A stretch of DNA of 64,000 bases, taken from positions 930,001 through 994,000 of the forward strand of contig NZ_CP048632.1 in the NCBI RefSeq assembly GCF_010669145.1, in the 5' to 3' direction. Below the pieces are notes generated by a model, which did no database searches, was not told the origin of the DNA, and was given only the letters and a program-made list of their open reading frames with translations. Shown piece after piece: positions 50,621-61,512 of the stretch (position 1 is its first letter; every line of letters begins with the position of its first letter). This DNA comes from Rhizobium oryzihabitans (GTDB lineage: Bacteria; Pseudomonadota; Alphaproteobacteria; Rhizobiales; Rhizobiaceae). The translations under genes and the position numbers were made by a program.

Positions 50621-51835
50621 CTATATCGCTATTGCGGGCTCAACACCGGCGAACCCAGCCGGCCTCGCAATCGTCGCGATATTCTCGTTCGCCAGCACCA
50701 GCCGGTCGCGGCCCTGGCGCTTCGCCTCGTAAAGCGCAACGTCTGCCCGGTTCAACATTTCGGATGTTATTTCCCTACCATCGGTCGAAACCGCGACCCC
50801 CAGGCTGACTGTCACGATTGCCAGCCCGTCCGGGCGGCTCGGGTGGGGTATGGCCTCGTCGGACACAGCCAGCCGCAGCCTTTCACCGACGGCGAGAGCT
50901 GCGGAGACGGCGCAATTGTCGAGCAAGACCACAAATTCCTCGCCGCCATAGCGCGCGACGAAACTTCTGTCGTCGTCGTCCTTGCGTAACGCTCCCCGCA
51001 ACCTGCCGGCAATCCTGCGCAGACAATCGTCGCCCGCAACATGACCCTCTGAATCATTGTAGTTCTTGAAATAGTCGACATCGAGGAGGATGAGCGCCCT
51101 TGGCCTGCCGCCATTGTCTGAAGCTTCGCCCGCCGCCTCATCAAAACTGCGACGATTGCGGATTCCGGTCAGTTGATCGGTGTTGGAAAGCTGCTGAAGC
51201 TCCCGATTTGCGTTTTGAATGCGTTGCAGCAGCGTTTTTTCGCGCACCGACGCCAGATAATCCCGCCGTTCGACATTTTCGATGCGATAGGCTGCAAAGA
51301 GCGAGACCACGCCAACACCGACCGAACACATGATAGCCGGCATCTTGGCAACTTCACTCGTCACCGTGACGTATTCCAGGCCAACGATGAAGACGACCAT
51401 GCAACCGACCGTTCCCATGACCGCAAGCGGAAATGGTTTGCGATGTATCGTATTCATGTAGAGGACGACGGTGATGATCCCCATATAATATTCGCTCGCC
51501 GCCGAAGTCCTCGCATTGGCATAGATGAACATCAGCGACGCGACGACCAGCATGCAGCCCAGCCCGTGAAGGACCTCATGTGCGATCGCATCCGGCCGCG
51601 CCCTCGTCGCATAATATCGTGCGGGAAAATAAAGGAACAGGAGCGGCGTGATAACGAACAACCGGACGACGAAATCCAGCCAGATGATCTCCGGCACCAG
51701 CGTCATGTCGACGAATATGTACAGATTATAGAGGACGACGCCAAAAACCAATCCATATGTATTGAATTGACGATTGCTCTCGTTGACTTTCTGGACGAAC
51801 CCGGACGAACGGTCATCCCCAAGTAAAACCACCAT
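50621..51835 (-). CDS. membrane diguanylate cyclase (GGEEF)
   Basis: A 404-aa protein with about six membrane segments (GLVFGVVLYNLYIFVDM, LFVITPLLFLYFPA, CMLVVASLMFIYANA, PLAVMGTVGCMVVFIVGLEYV, IMCSVGVGVVSLFAAY) and a C-terminal GGDEF domain. Catalytic residues are complete: DQLTGIRNRRSF, LLDVDYFKNYND, GHVAGDDCL and RYGGEEFVV. There is no RxxD inhibitory site five residues before GGEEF, so product inhibition by the usual I-site is not expected. The ATG at 51835 is chosen over upstream TTG. Divergent from the dehydrogenase gene across an AT-rich gap. Confidence 0.9.
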   Translation of the reverse strand: MVVLLGDDRSSGFVQKVNESNRQFNTYGLVFGVVLYNLYIFVDMTLVPEIIWLDFVVRLFVITPLLFLYFPARYYATRARPDAIAHEVLHGLGCMLVVASLMFIYANARTSAASEYYMGIITVVLYMNTIHRKPFPLAVMGTVGCMVVFIVGLEYVTVTSEVAKMPAIMCSVGVGVVSLFAAYRIENVERRDYLASVREKTLLQRIQNANRELQQLSNTDQLTGIRNRRSFDEAAGEASDNGGRPRALILLDVDYFKNYNDSEGHVAGDDCLRRIAGRLRGALRKDDDDRSFVARYGGEEFVVLLDNCAVSAALAVGERLRLAVSDEAIPHPSRPDGLAIVTVSLGVAVSTDGREITSEMLNRADVALYEAKRQGRDRLVLANENIATIARPAGFAGVEPAIAI

Positions 51836-52151
51836 ACACGTGCTCTTCAAAATCTATTCAAGCGAAACCTAAAATTTACAAGATAATTATCGAATATCGA
51901 GGGAATATACCTAAAAATTCCTTCATTAAAACTAGCAGCAAACAAAAAACAACACTTTAAATTTCGAAAAAATATTTGTAAAATTCAAATATTACACAAT
52001 ATAAAGATACGGAATCGTCATTTTTGTTACGATATAACAGCTTGAAAAAAGACTGTTCCTGCAGGGACGATTGCCTTGCTCCTTCGATTGTTTCTGCTAA
52101 AAACTTGTAAAGTCACACTTTATCCATGACGCGCTCAAACAGGTTCCATTC
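51836..52151. other. AT-rich divergent intergenic region
   Basis: 316 bases without a gene. 51860-52060 is far more AT-rich than the rest of the window, with runs such as AACAAAAAACAACAC and AAATTTCGAAAAAATATTTG. It holds the promoters of the cyclase and the dehydrogenase genes. MucR-type regulators prefer such DNA, but no specific site can be claimed. Confidence 0.5.
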
Positions 52152-53078
52152 ATGTCAGCCACCAAGCTTGCCATCGTCGGCGTCGGCAAAATCGTTCGCG
52201 ACCAGCACCTTCCAGCCATTGCGGGTAATCCAGATTTCGAATTGATTGCCACGGCGAGCCGCCACGGCACGGTGGACGGCGTTGCTTCCTACGGCACCAT
52301 CGAGGCCATGCTGGAAGCCGTTCCGCAAATCGAAGCGGTGTCGCTGTGCATGCCGCCGCAATATCGTTACGAGGCAGCCTATGCTGCGCTGAATGCCGGC
52401 AAGCACGTTTTCCTCGAAAAGCCGCCGGGTGCGACGCTTTCGGAAGTTCAGGACCTTATCCGCCTTGGCGATTCGAAAGGCCTTTCGCTGTTTGCAAGCT
52501 GGCACTCGCGTTATGCGCCGGCGGTTGAGGCCGCAAAGGCGTTTCTGGCCTCGACGACAATCGACAGCGTGCATGTGATCTGGAAAGAGGATGTGCGCCA
52601 CTGGCACCCGAACCAGGCATGGATCTGGCAGGCGGGCGGCCTTGGTGTGTTCGACCCCGGCATTAACGCGCTATCGATCATCACCCATATCCTGCCGCGC
52701 GCGCTGTTCCTGACCAAGGCCACGCTCGAATTCCCGGAAAACCGCGACGCGCCGATCGCCGCCGACCTGCATTTTTCGGACGTGACGAAAATGCCGGTGC
52801 ACGCCGAATTCGACTGGCGCCAGACCGGCAAGCAGAGCTGGGATATCGTGGCGGAGACGGCAGCCGGACGGATGGTTCTGTCGGAAGGCGGCGCGAAGCT
52901 TTCCATCAATGGCGAAGAGAAACTGTCGCAGCCGGAACGGGAATATCCGGCGCTTTACGAGCGCTTCGCGGAGATCATCAAGGCTAGCCGGTCGGATGTC
53001 GATCTTGCGCCGCTGACCCATGTGGCCGACGCCTTCCTGCTCGGCCGCCACAAATTCGTGGATTCCTTCTACGACTGA
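52152..53078 (+). CDS. Gfo/Idh/MocA oxidoreductase (aldose 1-dehydrogenase-like)
   Basis: A 308-aa NAD(P)-dependent dehydrogenase. Rossmann start KLAIVGVGKIVRDQHLPAI; the family motif KHVFLEKPPGATL (Glu-Lys-Pro); catalytic region WKEDVRHWHPNQAWIWQAGGLGVFDPGINALSII. This sequence resembles the D-galactose 1-dehydrogenase / L-arabinose 1-dehydrogenase group of alphaproteobacteria (about 309 aa) that begins the non-phosphorylative pathway. No other sugar-pathway gene is adjacent, so the substrate is inference. Confidence 0.82.
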   Translation: MSATKLAIVGVGKIVRDQHLPAIAGNPDFELIATASRHGTVDGVASYGTIEAMLEAVPQIEAVSLCMPPQYRYEAAYAALNAGKHVFLEKPPGATLSEVQDLIRLGDSKGLSLFASWHSRYAPAVEAAKAFLASTTIDSVHVIWKEDVRHWHPNQAWIWQAGGLGVFDPGINALSIITHILPRALFLTKATLEFPENRDAPIAADLHFSDVTKMPVHAEFDWRQTGKQSWDIVAETAAGRMVLSEGGAKLSINGEEKLSQPEREYPALYERFAEIIKASRSDVDLAPLTHVADAFLLGRHKFVDSFYD

Positions 53079-53110
53079 GAAGGCCAAGGGGTTGCCGAAA
53101 GCCAGATATA

Positions 53111-54139
53111 TTAAAGGGCGCGGCTGACGAAGCGGTCGCGCCCTGATTTTTTGGCCTGATACAGCGCCTCGTCGACACTGCGCAAAAGCGTGGCACGGTC
53201 CGAACCCGCCTGCGGAGCGATTGCGCCGCCGATGCTGAGACGGGCGCCGACCGCCTGCCCGTCGACATCGAAGGGTTCGCGGAAAGCGGCCAGAAGCCGA
53301 TCGGCCAGCCCGTTCATCACCTCAGATGTGCTGGGACGGGGGATGAAAATGGCGAATTCGTCACCGCCCATGCGCACCACCGTATCCTCGGCGCGGATCG
53401 CATTGCGAATGCGTGCGGCAGCGGCGGTCAGCACCCGGTCACCCGCCGGGTGGCCGAACGTGTCGTTGATCGCCTTGAAACCGTCCAGATCGAGATAGAG
53501 CACGCCGAAGGCCTCGTTCTCCCGCAGAGCCGCGCCAAGCTGGCTGTCGACAATAGCCTCCAGCGCCTTGCGATTGTAAAAGCCGGTCAGCGGATCGGTC
53601 ATCGCCGCATCCCGCAATTCGCGCTCCGCCAGGCTCATCGTGAAATTGGCTTTCTGAAGACGAAGGAGTGCAGCCGCCAGCAATGCGAAATGCCTCAGAT
53701 TGTCGATTTCGCCGTGGGAGAATTTTCTCGTTACCGTATCGACAAGGCAAAAGGCACCGACGACCAGCCCGGGTTCCAGCTCGATCGGAGCGCCGGCATA
53801 AGAACGCAATTCCGGACCGCCTTTTACATAGGACATGAAGCGGAAATCCGGGTGCTGGGTCAGATCGGAAATGACCACGACATCCTGCCTGGCAATGACG
53901 CGGTTGCAGATCGACAGATCGCGCGGGCATTCCGACAGCTGCATCCCCGCCTGTTCGGCAATATGGAGCCAGTCCTCATCGACGATGTGAACGGCCGCAC
54001 GCGGGACGTCAAAGACGCCCTGCCCCAATCGAGACAGCACTTCCAGTTCCGGCATCTCGGCATTCTTGAAGGACATGATTGACCGCACCGCGACCAGACG
54101 CTCTATTTCCCTGTCGGGCCGTGAAATCGCCTGTCCCAT
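53111..54139 (-). CDS. GAF-GGDEF diguanylate cyclase
   Basis: A 342-aa cytosolic protein. Residues about 25-165 form a GAF domain (VPRAAVHIVDEDWLHIAEQAGM, CNRVIARQDVVVISDL, SYAGAPIELEPGLVVGAFCLVD). The GGDEF domain has DPLTGFYNRKAL, LDLDGFKAINDTFGHPAGD and RMGGDEFAIF, all active residues, plus RAED in the position of the RxxD inhibitory site. The expected activity is c-di-GMP synthesis under feedback control, gated by an unknown GAF ligand. An AGGA site precedes the ATG at 54139. Confidence 0.92.
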   Translation of the reverse strand: MGQAISRPDREIERLVAVRSIMSFKNAEMPELEVLSRLGQGVFDVPRAAVHIVDEDWLHIAEQAGMQLSECPRDLSICNRVIARQDVVVISDLTQHPDFRFMSYVKGGPELRSYAGAPIELEPGLVVGAFCLVDTVTRKFSHGEIDNLRHFALLAAALLRLQKANFTMSLAERELRDAAMTDPLTGFYNRKALEAIVDSQLGAALRENEAFGVLYLDLDGFKAINDTFGHPAGDRVLTAAAARIRNAIRAEDTVVRMGGDEFAIFIPRPSTSEVMNGLADRLLAAFREPFDVDGQAVGARLSIGGAIAPQAGSDRATLLRSVDEALYQAKKSGRDRFVSRAL

Positions 54140-54296
54140 GATGATGTCCTTCTGCTGTTTCGTCTGTGGCAGCCGCCACTTTCAGTCACCTGTCGGCCGG
54201 ATCAGAGCGCTATGTCCGATTCGGCTCATAATGCGAAAACCGGCAGGCGGCGCCACATGCGAATTTTTGCCAGTCTGTTTGTGTGGGGAGCCGTGA

Positions 54297-54746
54297 TCAG
54301 GCCTTCTTCTGCCAGCGGCCTTCCGGCGATTGTTGCCAATAGGTCAGGGCATGCCCCTCGGTCTTCAGCCTTTTCCAGTGATTTCGCGCCATTTCGAGCT
54401 GGTAGGTATCGTATCCGTCAAACATGAACACGATACGCTCATAGGCTTCCACGGCCGGCGGTTCGGCACCGTCAACCAGAAAGCGGACGCTGGCTTCGTT
54501 GCCGTTGCCAGCCGATGCCGTCAGAAGAATCGGCTGGTTCTGCGGCGTGGAAGAGCTGTCCGTCGCGTGCGGCAGAAAACTGTCGTCGCGAAAGGTCCAC
54601 AGATGAGCATCGAGGAAATCGCGACGCTCCTCGTCCACCGTCTGGATCGCGACCTTCCAGCCGCGTTCCAGCGATTTTTCGAGCAAAGGCGGCAGCGCAT
54701 CCTCGAGCTTCGATTCCGTCAGATGGTAGAACAGAATTTCAGTCAT
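54297..54746 (-). CDS. holC: DNA polymerase III subunit chi
   Basis: A 149-aa subunit that links the clamp-loader to SSB. It starts MTEILFYHLTESKLEDALPPLLEKSLERGWKV and has RDFLDAHLWTFRDDSFLPHATD and ERIVFMFDGYD, all family hallmarks. It lies 25 bases downstream of pepA, a conserved order (pepA-holC) across proteobacteria, and is probably co-transcribed with it. Confidence 0.93.
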   Translation of the reverse strand: MTEILFYHLTESKLEDALPPLLEKSLERGWKVAIQTVDEERRDFLDAHLWTFRDDSFLPHATDSSSTPQNQPILLTASAGNGNEASVRFLVDGAEPPAVEAYERIVFMFDGYDTYQLEMARNHWKRLKTEGHALTYWQQSPEGRWQKKA

Positions 54747-54771
54747 CCGCAGACTTTTAAGCTCCGTCGCG

Positions 54772-56265
<1,494 letters not shown>

Positions 56266-56579
56266 GGTTTCCTGCTCTTCGTGGACGACTTGCGTGGTGC
56301 GCCTGATCATGGCCTTTTCGGCCCCTGGCGCAACCCCGCATTTTTAAAGGCCTGCATTCTTTAAAGGTCCATATTCTTTAAAGGAAAGGTATTTTTGCGG
56401 AATGCACGGTCACGTCATGAAACCGACAGCTTGTTCCACAAAAAGACACAGGCGACGGAAAAATCGTCGCGCAAAACATATTTGTGAGCATGCCGGAATA
56501 GCCAATTGCAAACGATGCGATTAGATAAGCGGAAATCCGGCGGGCGACCGCACAGGAAAACAATGTCGAACAGGGCCGT
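56266..56579. other. divergent intergenic region between pepA and lptF
   Basis: 314 bases without a gene. It contains three TTTAAAGG copies at 17-bp spacing (56343-56393) and must hold promoters for both pepA-holC and the lpt genes. Confidence 0.55.
56343..56393. repeat. three direct repeats of 17 bp with TTTAAAGG core
   Basis: TTTAAAGG starts at 56343, 56360 and 56377. The first two 17-base units also share a trailing ATTC. It is about 80-120 bases upstream of pepA and could be a multi-site regulator target or a simple repeat. Confidence 0.55.
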
Positions 56580-57749
56580 ATGAAGCTTCTCGAGAACTAT
56601 ATCCTGCGGCGGACAACGCAGATGTTTCTGGTCGCGTTGCTGCCGGTGCTCGCGATCATATGGACCATCCAGGTTCTCCAGAGAATCAATCTCGTTACCG
56701 ATACCGGTCAGTCGATGGGTTCCTTCATGGCGCTCGCGACGATGATCCTGCCGACGCTCATTCCGGTCGTGCTGCCATTCGCCCTCGTCATCGGCATTAC
56801 CCAGATATTCACGGCGATGAACAATGATTCCGAGCTTGCCATCATCGATGCGGCCGGAGCGCCGCGTTCGATCATGTTTCGCCCGGTTCTCATTCTGGCC
56901 GCGGTTCTGAGCGCGTTTTCTTTTACCATCACCAATTTTATCGAGCCACCCGCTCGAAGCTCCGCGCGGCAGATGGTGGCGGCGGCCTATGCCGACCTCC
57001 TGTCCTCGGTGATCGAGGAAAAGACCTTCCGCACCATTCAGGACGGCCTTTACGTGCAGATCGCCCAACGCCAGGGCCGCATCCTCAAGGGCCTGTTCGT
57101 CGCCGACCGCCGCGATCCGAATTTCGATCTCATCTATTATGCCAAGGAAGGCATGATCGATGAAAGCGGCACGTCGCTGACCATGCGAGACGGTGAGGTT
57201 CAGCAGAAGACGCCTGATGGCAAGGTCTCGATCGTCAAATTCCTGTCCTATGCTTTCGACCTTTCGACCATGTCGGAAAAGCAGGATTCGGAACCCTCGC
57301 TTTCTCCGGGCGATGCCAGCCTCGGCTTTCTTCTCTCGCCCGACGAGAATAATGCGAGCTACAAGCGCTCACCGGAAAATTTCCGCAGTGAATTGCACAA
57401 GCGCCTGTCGGACTGGATGTTCGCCTTCGCCTTCGCATTGATCTCGCTGGTCATCGCTGCCGATGCGCGTTCACATCGCGAGGCGCGCCTGCATCCGATG
57501 GTCGCAGCACTTGTGACCGCTTTCATGCTGCGCTGGCTCGGTTTTTACGTCACCAATCAGGTCAAGCAGAGCGCGGCCTTCATTCCGCTTGTCTATGCCG
57601 TGCCGGGTCTCAGCGGCGCTGCGGCCGCCTTCATTCTCATCACGGGCCGCAAGCCTAGGATGCCGAAGATCATTGCGGATACGGCCGGCCGCGTACGCCG
57701 TCTTTTCTCCAGCCGGCTGGCACGAAGCTCCGGGAGCGGTAACGCATGA
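56580..57749 (+). CDS. lptF: LPS export ABC transporter permease LptF
   Basis: Inner-membrane permease of the Lpt lipopolysaccharide export machine, 389 aa. Six membrane segments: three at the N-terminus (MFLVALLPVLAIIWTIQVL, SFMALATMILPTLIPVVLPFALVIGITQIF, AVLSAFSFTITNF), a large periplasmic beta-jellyroll, and three at the C-terminus. It works with LptG and the LptB ATPase. The stop overlaps lptG by 4 bases. Confidence 0.94.
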   Translation: MKLLENYILRRTTQMFLVALLPVLAIIWTIQVLQRINLVTDTGQSMGSFMALATMILPTLIPVVLPFALVIGITQIFTAMNNDSELAIIDAAGAPRSIMFRPVLILAAVLSAFSFTITNFIEPPARSSARQMVAAAYADLLSSVIEEKTFRTIQDGLYVQIAQRQGRILKGLFVADRRDPNFDLIYYAKEGMIDESGTSLTMRDGEVQQKTPDGKVSIVKFLSYAFDLSTMSEKQDSEPSLSPGDASLGFLLSPDENNASYKRSPENFRSELHKRLSDWMFAFAFALISLVIAADARSHREARLHPMVAALVTAFMLRWLGFYVTNQVKQSAAFIPLVYAVPGLSGAAAAFILITGRKPRMPKIIADTAGRVRRLFSSRLARSSGSGNA

Positions 57750-58834
57750 TTTTCAACACGCTCGCCCGCTATTTCCTCAAACGATATCTGATGACGGCCG
57801 TCTGGTTCGTGCTCGGCGTGTCGTCGATCATCTATCTCGCCGATTTCAGCGAAACGGCACGGCGCATGTCCGGCCTGCCCGGCTATACCGTTCCGGCCGC
57901 GCTTGGTCTCACCGCGCTTCGCCTGCCGCTGATCCTGCAGCAGACCGTTCCCTTCATCGCGCTCTTCGTCGGCATGACGACGCTGATCTCGCTTAACCGG
58001 CGTTACGAACTGGTTGTCACGCGCGCGGCCGGCATCTCCGCCTGGCAATTCATCCTTCCTTTCGTCCTTGGCTCTGTCCTCATCGGCATTCTGTCTGTCG
58101 TGGTCCTCAATCCTATCGCCGCCTGGGGCCAGAACCGGTCGCTGGCGATGGAGGCGGGCCTGCGCAATGAAGCAAATGGCGGCCGCCAGCAGGAGATCAT
58201 TCCGTGGATGCGCCAGGCAAGCGGCGGCCAGGACACGATCATCGGCGCGAAGAGCTTCGAAGACAACGGAACCATGCTTCTCGACGTGGTGCTTATCCAC
58301 CTCGACAAGGACGGGAATATCGTCTCGCGACAGGATGCCAAGTCGGCAAAGTTGGAAGATGGTTACTGGCTTCTTAACGGCGTGACTGAAACCCGCGCCG
58401 GACATGTGCCAGTTCGGCAAGAGAGCACGCGGATCAGTACCAATCTGAGACGGGAATTCGTCCAGGAACGGATGACCCAGACGGAAACCGTTGCTTTCTT
58501 TGACCTTTCTCACAAGATCGAAGTTGCAAAGTCCTTTGGACTATCTTCAAAGGCGCTTGAGACGCAGTATCATTTCCTGCTATCGACGCCCCTGCTTCTG
58601 GTTGCGATGACCTTGATCGCCGCGACCGTTTCATTAAAGTTCAGCCGCTTCGCCCAATCGCGCTCCGTGATTCTGGGTGGAATCGTTTCCGGCTTCGTGC
58701 TTTATGTAGTAACCGTGCTCGTAAGGGCATTCGGGAGTGGTGGTGTTGTCCCTCCCACCGTCGCGGTCTGGGTTCCAGTCGTCGTGGCGTTGGCTTTGGG
58801 GGCAACCATTCTGCTTCATCAGGAGGACGGCTAG
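57746..58834 (+). CDS. lptG: LPS export ABC transporter permease LptG
   Basis: Partner of LptF, 362 aa. It starts MIFNTLARYFLKRYLMTAVWFVLGV, with ALRLPLILQQTVPFIALFVGMTTL, a periplasmic jellyroll domain and three C-terminal helices (LLSTPLLLVAMTLIAATVSL, ILGGIVSGFVLYVVTVLVRAFG). It is coupled on both sides: ATGA overlap with lptF and TAGTG overlap with lptD. Confidence 0.94.
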   Translation: MIFNTLARYFLKRYLMTAVWFVLGVSSIIYLADFSETARRMSGLPGYTVPAALGLTALRLPLILQQTVPFIALFVGMTTLISLNRRYELVVTRAAGISAWQFILPFVLGSVLIGILSVVVLNPIAAWGQNRSLAMEAGLRNEANGGRQQEIIPWMRQASGGQDTIIGAKSFEDNGTMLLDVVLIHLDKDGNIVSRQDAKSAKLEDGYWLLNGVTETRAGHVPVRQESTRISTNLRREFVQERMTQTETVAFFDLSHKIEVAKSFGLSSKALETQYHFLLSTPLLLVAMTLIAATVSLKFSRFAQSRSVILGGIVSGFVLYVVTVLVRAFGSGGVVPPTVAVWVPVVVALALGATILLHQEDG

Positions 58835-61215
58835 TGGCGGTATATGACCGCGGGAATATCAGGCGGCTTTGGACGGCCCTTCTGACAGGTGCCGCTGTGT
58901 GCGCGTATTTGGCATCCAGCCCGGTCGCTTTCGGCCAGGATGGATTGCTCGCGTCGGCAAGCCAAGACGATTCGAAACTCCTGCTTACAGCAAATGAACT
59001 GACCTATAATCGCGATTCCCAGCGCGTCATCGCGAAGGGCGTGGTTCGCATGAAATATTCCGGCTACCGCATGGTGGCCCAGCAAGTGGAATATAATCAG
59101 CAGACCGGCCGCGTGATCGCCCATGGCAACATCGAATTGATCGAGCCCGGCGGTAACAAGATTTATGCCGACGAGATGGATGTCACTGACGATTTCGGTC
59201 AGGGCTTCGTCAATGCGCTGCGTGTCGAGACCCCGGACAATACCCGTATCGCGGGCGAAAGCGCCGAGCGCCTCGAAGGCGATCTGATGGTCCTCAACAA
59301 CGGCGTCTATACGGCCTGTCTGCCCTGCGCCGCCAAGCCTGAGAAAGCGCCGCTGTGGCAGGTCAAGGCCGAGCGCGTCGTTCAGGATGGCAAGACCCAT
59401 ACGATCCGGCTCGAAAAGGCGCGCCTGCAGCTTTTCGGCCATTCGATCGCCTATGTGCCGTTCCTGACGGTTCCCGATAATACGGTGAAGCGGAAGTCAG
59501 GTTTCCTGTTCCCGCAGATGAGCATCACCGACAATCTCGGTTTTGGTATCGGCGTCCCCTATTTCCAGGTTCTGTCCGATACGTCGGATGTGACCGTCAC
59601 GCCGACCTATTACACGACGCAGGGTCTGCTGTTGCAGGCGGAATTGCGCCAGCGTTTCGAGACCGGCATGCATACGGTAACGATTGCCGGCATCAGCCAG
59701 CTGAAATCCGAGACCTTCACGGCTGGAACCAGCGACGCGCTCAACGACAATCGCGGCATGATCGCCAGCAAGGGCGATTTCAGCATCAATCCGCGCTGGG
59801 CGTTCGGCTGGGATGCCATGGTGCAGACCGACAACAACTTTTCGCGCACCTACGGGCTGAAGGGTTACAGGAACGACGTTCAGACCAATCAGATCTATTT
59901 GAGTGGTTCGAGCGAGCGGAACAGCTTCGACGCGCGCGGCTATTATTTCAATGTTCAGGATACGGACAACACCGAATCCAAGGAACGCAAGCAGGCCATA
60001 GTTCATCCCGTTGTCGACTACCGCTATTTCGTGCCGGATCCGATCTATGGCGGTGAACTTTCGCTGACGACCAACCTCACCAGCATCACCCGTCTGAAGC
60101 AGGATGCCTACGCGCTTGGCGGTTATTCCCGCTTCAACGGGCTTGAAGGCGACTATACGCGGCTTTCCACCGAAGCCGAGTGGAAGCGTACGTTTACGAT
60201 GGACAGCGGCCTGCAGATCACGCCGATCCTTGCCGCACGTGGCGATGCGCTGTGGACCGACATGTCGCCGGCAAGCTTCACCTCCGGCGGCACATCCTAT
60301 ACCTATCAGGGCATGATGCATGACGACGCAGCGTTTCGCGGCATGGTCACCGGCGGTCTGGAAGTGCGTTATCCCTGGCTCTTCACGGCGCTCAACAGCA
60401 GCCACGTGATCGAACCGATCGCGCAGATCTTCGTGCGGCCGAACGAGCAATATGCCGGCCGTCTTCCGAACGAGGATGCGCAGGCCTTCGTATTCGACGC
60501 AACCAACCTCTTCGAGCGCGACAAATTCTCCGGTTTCGACCGGATCGAAGGCGGCACGCGCGCAAATATCGGCTTCCGCTATAACGGCACCTTCGACAAT
60601 GGCTACGGCGTTCGCGCCATTGCCGGCCAGTCCTTCCATCTGGCGGGTGACAATTCCTTCGCCTCCTACGATCTCGTCAATGCAGGAGCCAATTCGGGCC
60701 TCGAATCCGACCGTTCGGATTACGTCGCCATGGCGGCTTTCGATGCGCCGATCGGCCTTTCGCTGTCGTCGAGCCTGCGTCTCGACAAGGACGATCTCGA
60801 CATCAACCGGTCGGAGACGGGCATCAGCTATTCAGACCGCCGCCTCACCGGCAAGCTCAGCTATACGCAGGTCAAGGCACAGCCGAAATATGGCTATAAC
60901 GAAGACCGCGATATCATCCAGGCGTCAGGTACATTGCGCATGGACGACAACTGGTCGCTGTTCGGCTCGATCAATTACGATCTGAACGGAAAATTTGCGG
61001 CAGAGCGCCGTATTGGCATTGCCTATCAGGATGAGTGCACGATCCTGACGGTCAGCTACTCCGACGAAGGTAATATCAATTCCAGCCGGCAGGCCGCCAA
61101 TGACTGGTCGATCAATGCCCGTCTGGCTTTCCGTACACTCGGCGATGTCAGCATCGGCTCCGCAAACGAAGACTGGGCCGACATGGATATCGGCTGGAAG
61201 CCGAACAATTACTGA
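58834..61215 (+). CDS. lptD: LPS assembly protein LptD
   Basis: Outer-membrane LPS translocon, 793 aa. A signal peptide (LLTGAAVCAYLASSPVAFG) precedes the OstA-like N-domain (LLTANELTYNRDSQRVIAKGVVRMKYSGYRMVAQ) and the long C-terminal barrel. Cysteines for disulfide linkage are present (CLPC near residue 155 and DECTILT near the end). The GTG at 58834 has a good SD (AGGAGGA). It overlaps the lptG stop by one base. It is followed by a strong terminator. Confidence 0.94.
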   Translation: MAVYDRGNIRRLWTALLTGAAVCAYLASSPVAFGQDGLLASASQDDSKLLLTANELTYNRDSQRVIAKGVVRMKYSGYRMVAQQVEYNQQTGRVIAHGNIELIEPGGNKIYADEMDVTDDFGQGFVNALRVETPDNTRIAGESAERLEGDLMVLNNGVYTACLPCAAKPEKAPLWQVKAERVVQDGKTHTIRLEKARLQLFGHSIAYVPFLTVPDNTVKRKSGFLFPQMSITDNLGFGIGVPYFQVLSDTSDVTVTPTYYTTQGLLLQAELRQRFETGMHTVTIAGISQLKSETFTAGTSDALNDNRGMIASKGDFSINPRWAFGWDAMVQTDNNFSRTYGLKGYRNDVQTNQIYLSGSSERNSFDARGYYFNVQDTDNTESKERKQAIVHPVVDYRYFVPDPIYGGELSLTTNLTSITRLKQDAYALGGYSRFNGLEGDYTRLSTEAEWKRTFTMDSGLQITPILAARGDALWTDMSPASFTSGGTSYTYQGMMHDDAAFRGMVTGGLEVRYPWLFTALNSSHVIEPIAQIFVRPNEQYAGRLPNEDAQAFVFDATNLFERDKFSGFDRIEGGTRANIGFRYNGTFDNGYGVRAIAGQSFHLAGDNSFASYDLVNAGANSGLESDRSDYVAMAAFDAPIGLSLSSSLRLDKDDLDINRSETGISYSDRRLTGKLSYTQVKAQPKYGYNEDRDIIQASGTLRMDDNWSLFGSINYDLNGKFAAERRIGIAYQDECTILTVSYSDEGNINSSRQAANDWSINARLAFRTLGDVSIGSANEDWADMDIGWKPNNY

Positions 61216-61220
61216 GTTTA

Positions 61221-61255
61221 AAGGCAGGCCGCACAGCATCGTGGCCTGCCTTTTT
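61221..61255 (+). terminator. rho-independent terminator of the lpt operon
   Basis: AAGGCAGGCC / GGCCTGCCTT stem with 12-base loop then TTTTT, starting 6 bases after the lptD stop. It separates the lpt operon from the SurA-like gene. Confidence 0.85.
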
Positions 61256-61512
61256 GCTGCTCAGTCAGTAAAAGTCACGGTTTTGCCGCAACAACGCGCC
61301 AGTGTCGGCTTGGCATAAGACCGTATCGGGTTTTCTTTCAACAACCGACACATTGCCGTTTTGCGGATCGCGATGATATATACGTGGCAATTCGCGGTGC
61401 GGATGCAGAAGTGCAGGTCTGAAAGGCCGGGGGTGCGGAACTCCCCATCGACAGACAGAACAGATTGGCGGGACGGGGAAACAGGACCCTGCCCGACGAA
61501 AGGGAGAAGGAC
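61256..61512. other. leader region of the surA-pdxA-rsmA group
   Basis: 257 bases without a gene. It should hold the promoter of the next operon; a GGGAGAAGGAC ribosome-binding stretch precedes the SurA-like ATG. I see no other defined element. Confidence 0.45.
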
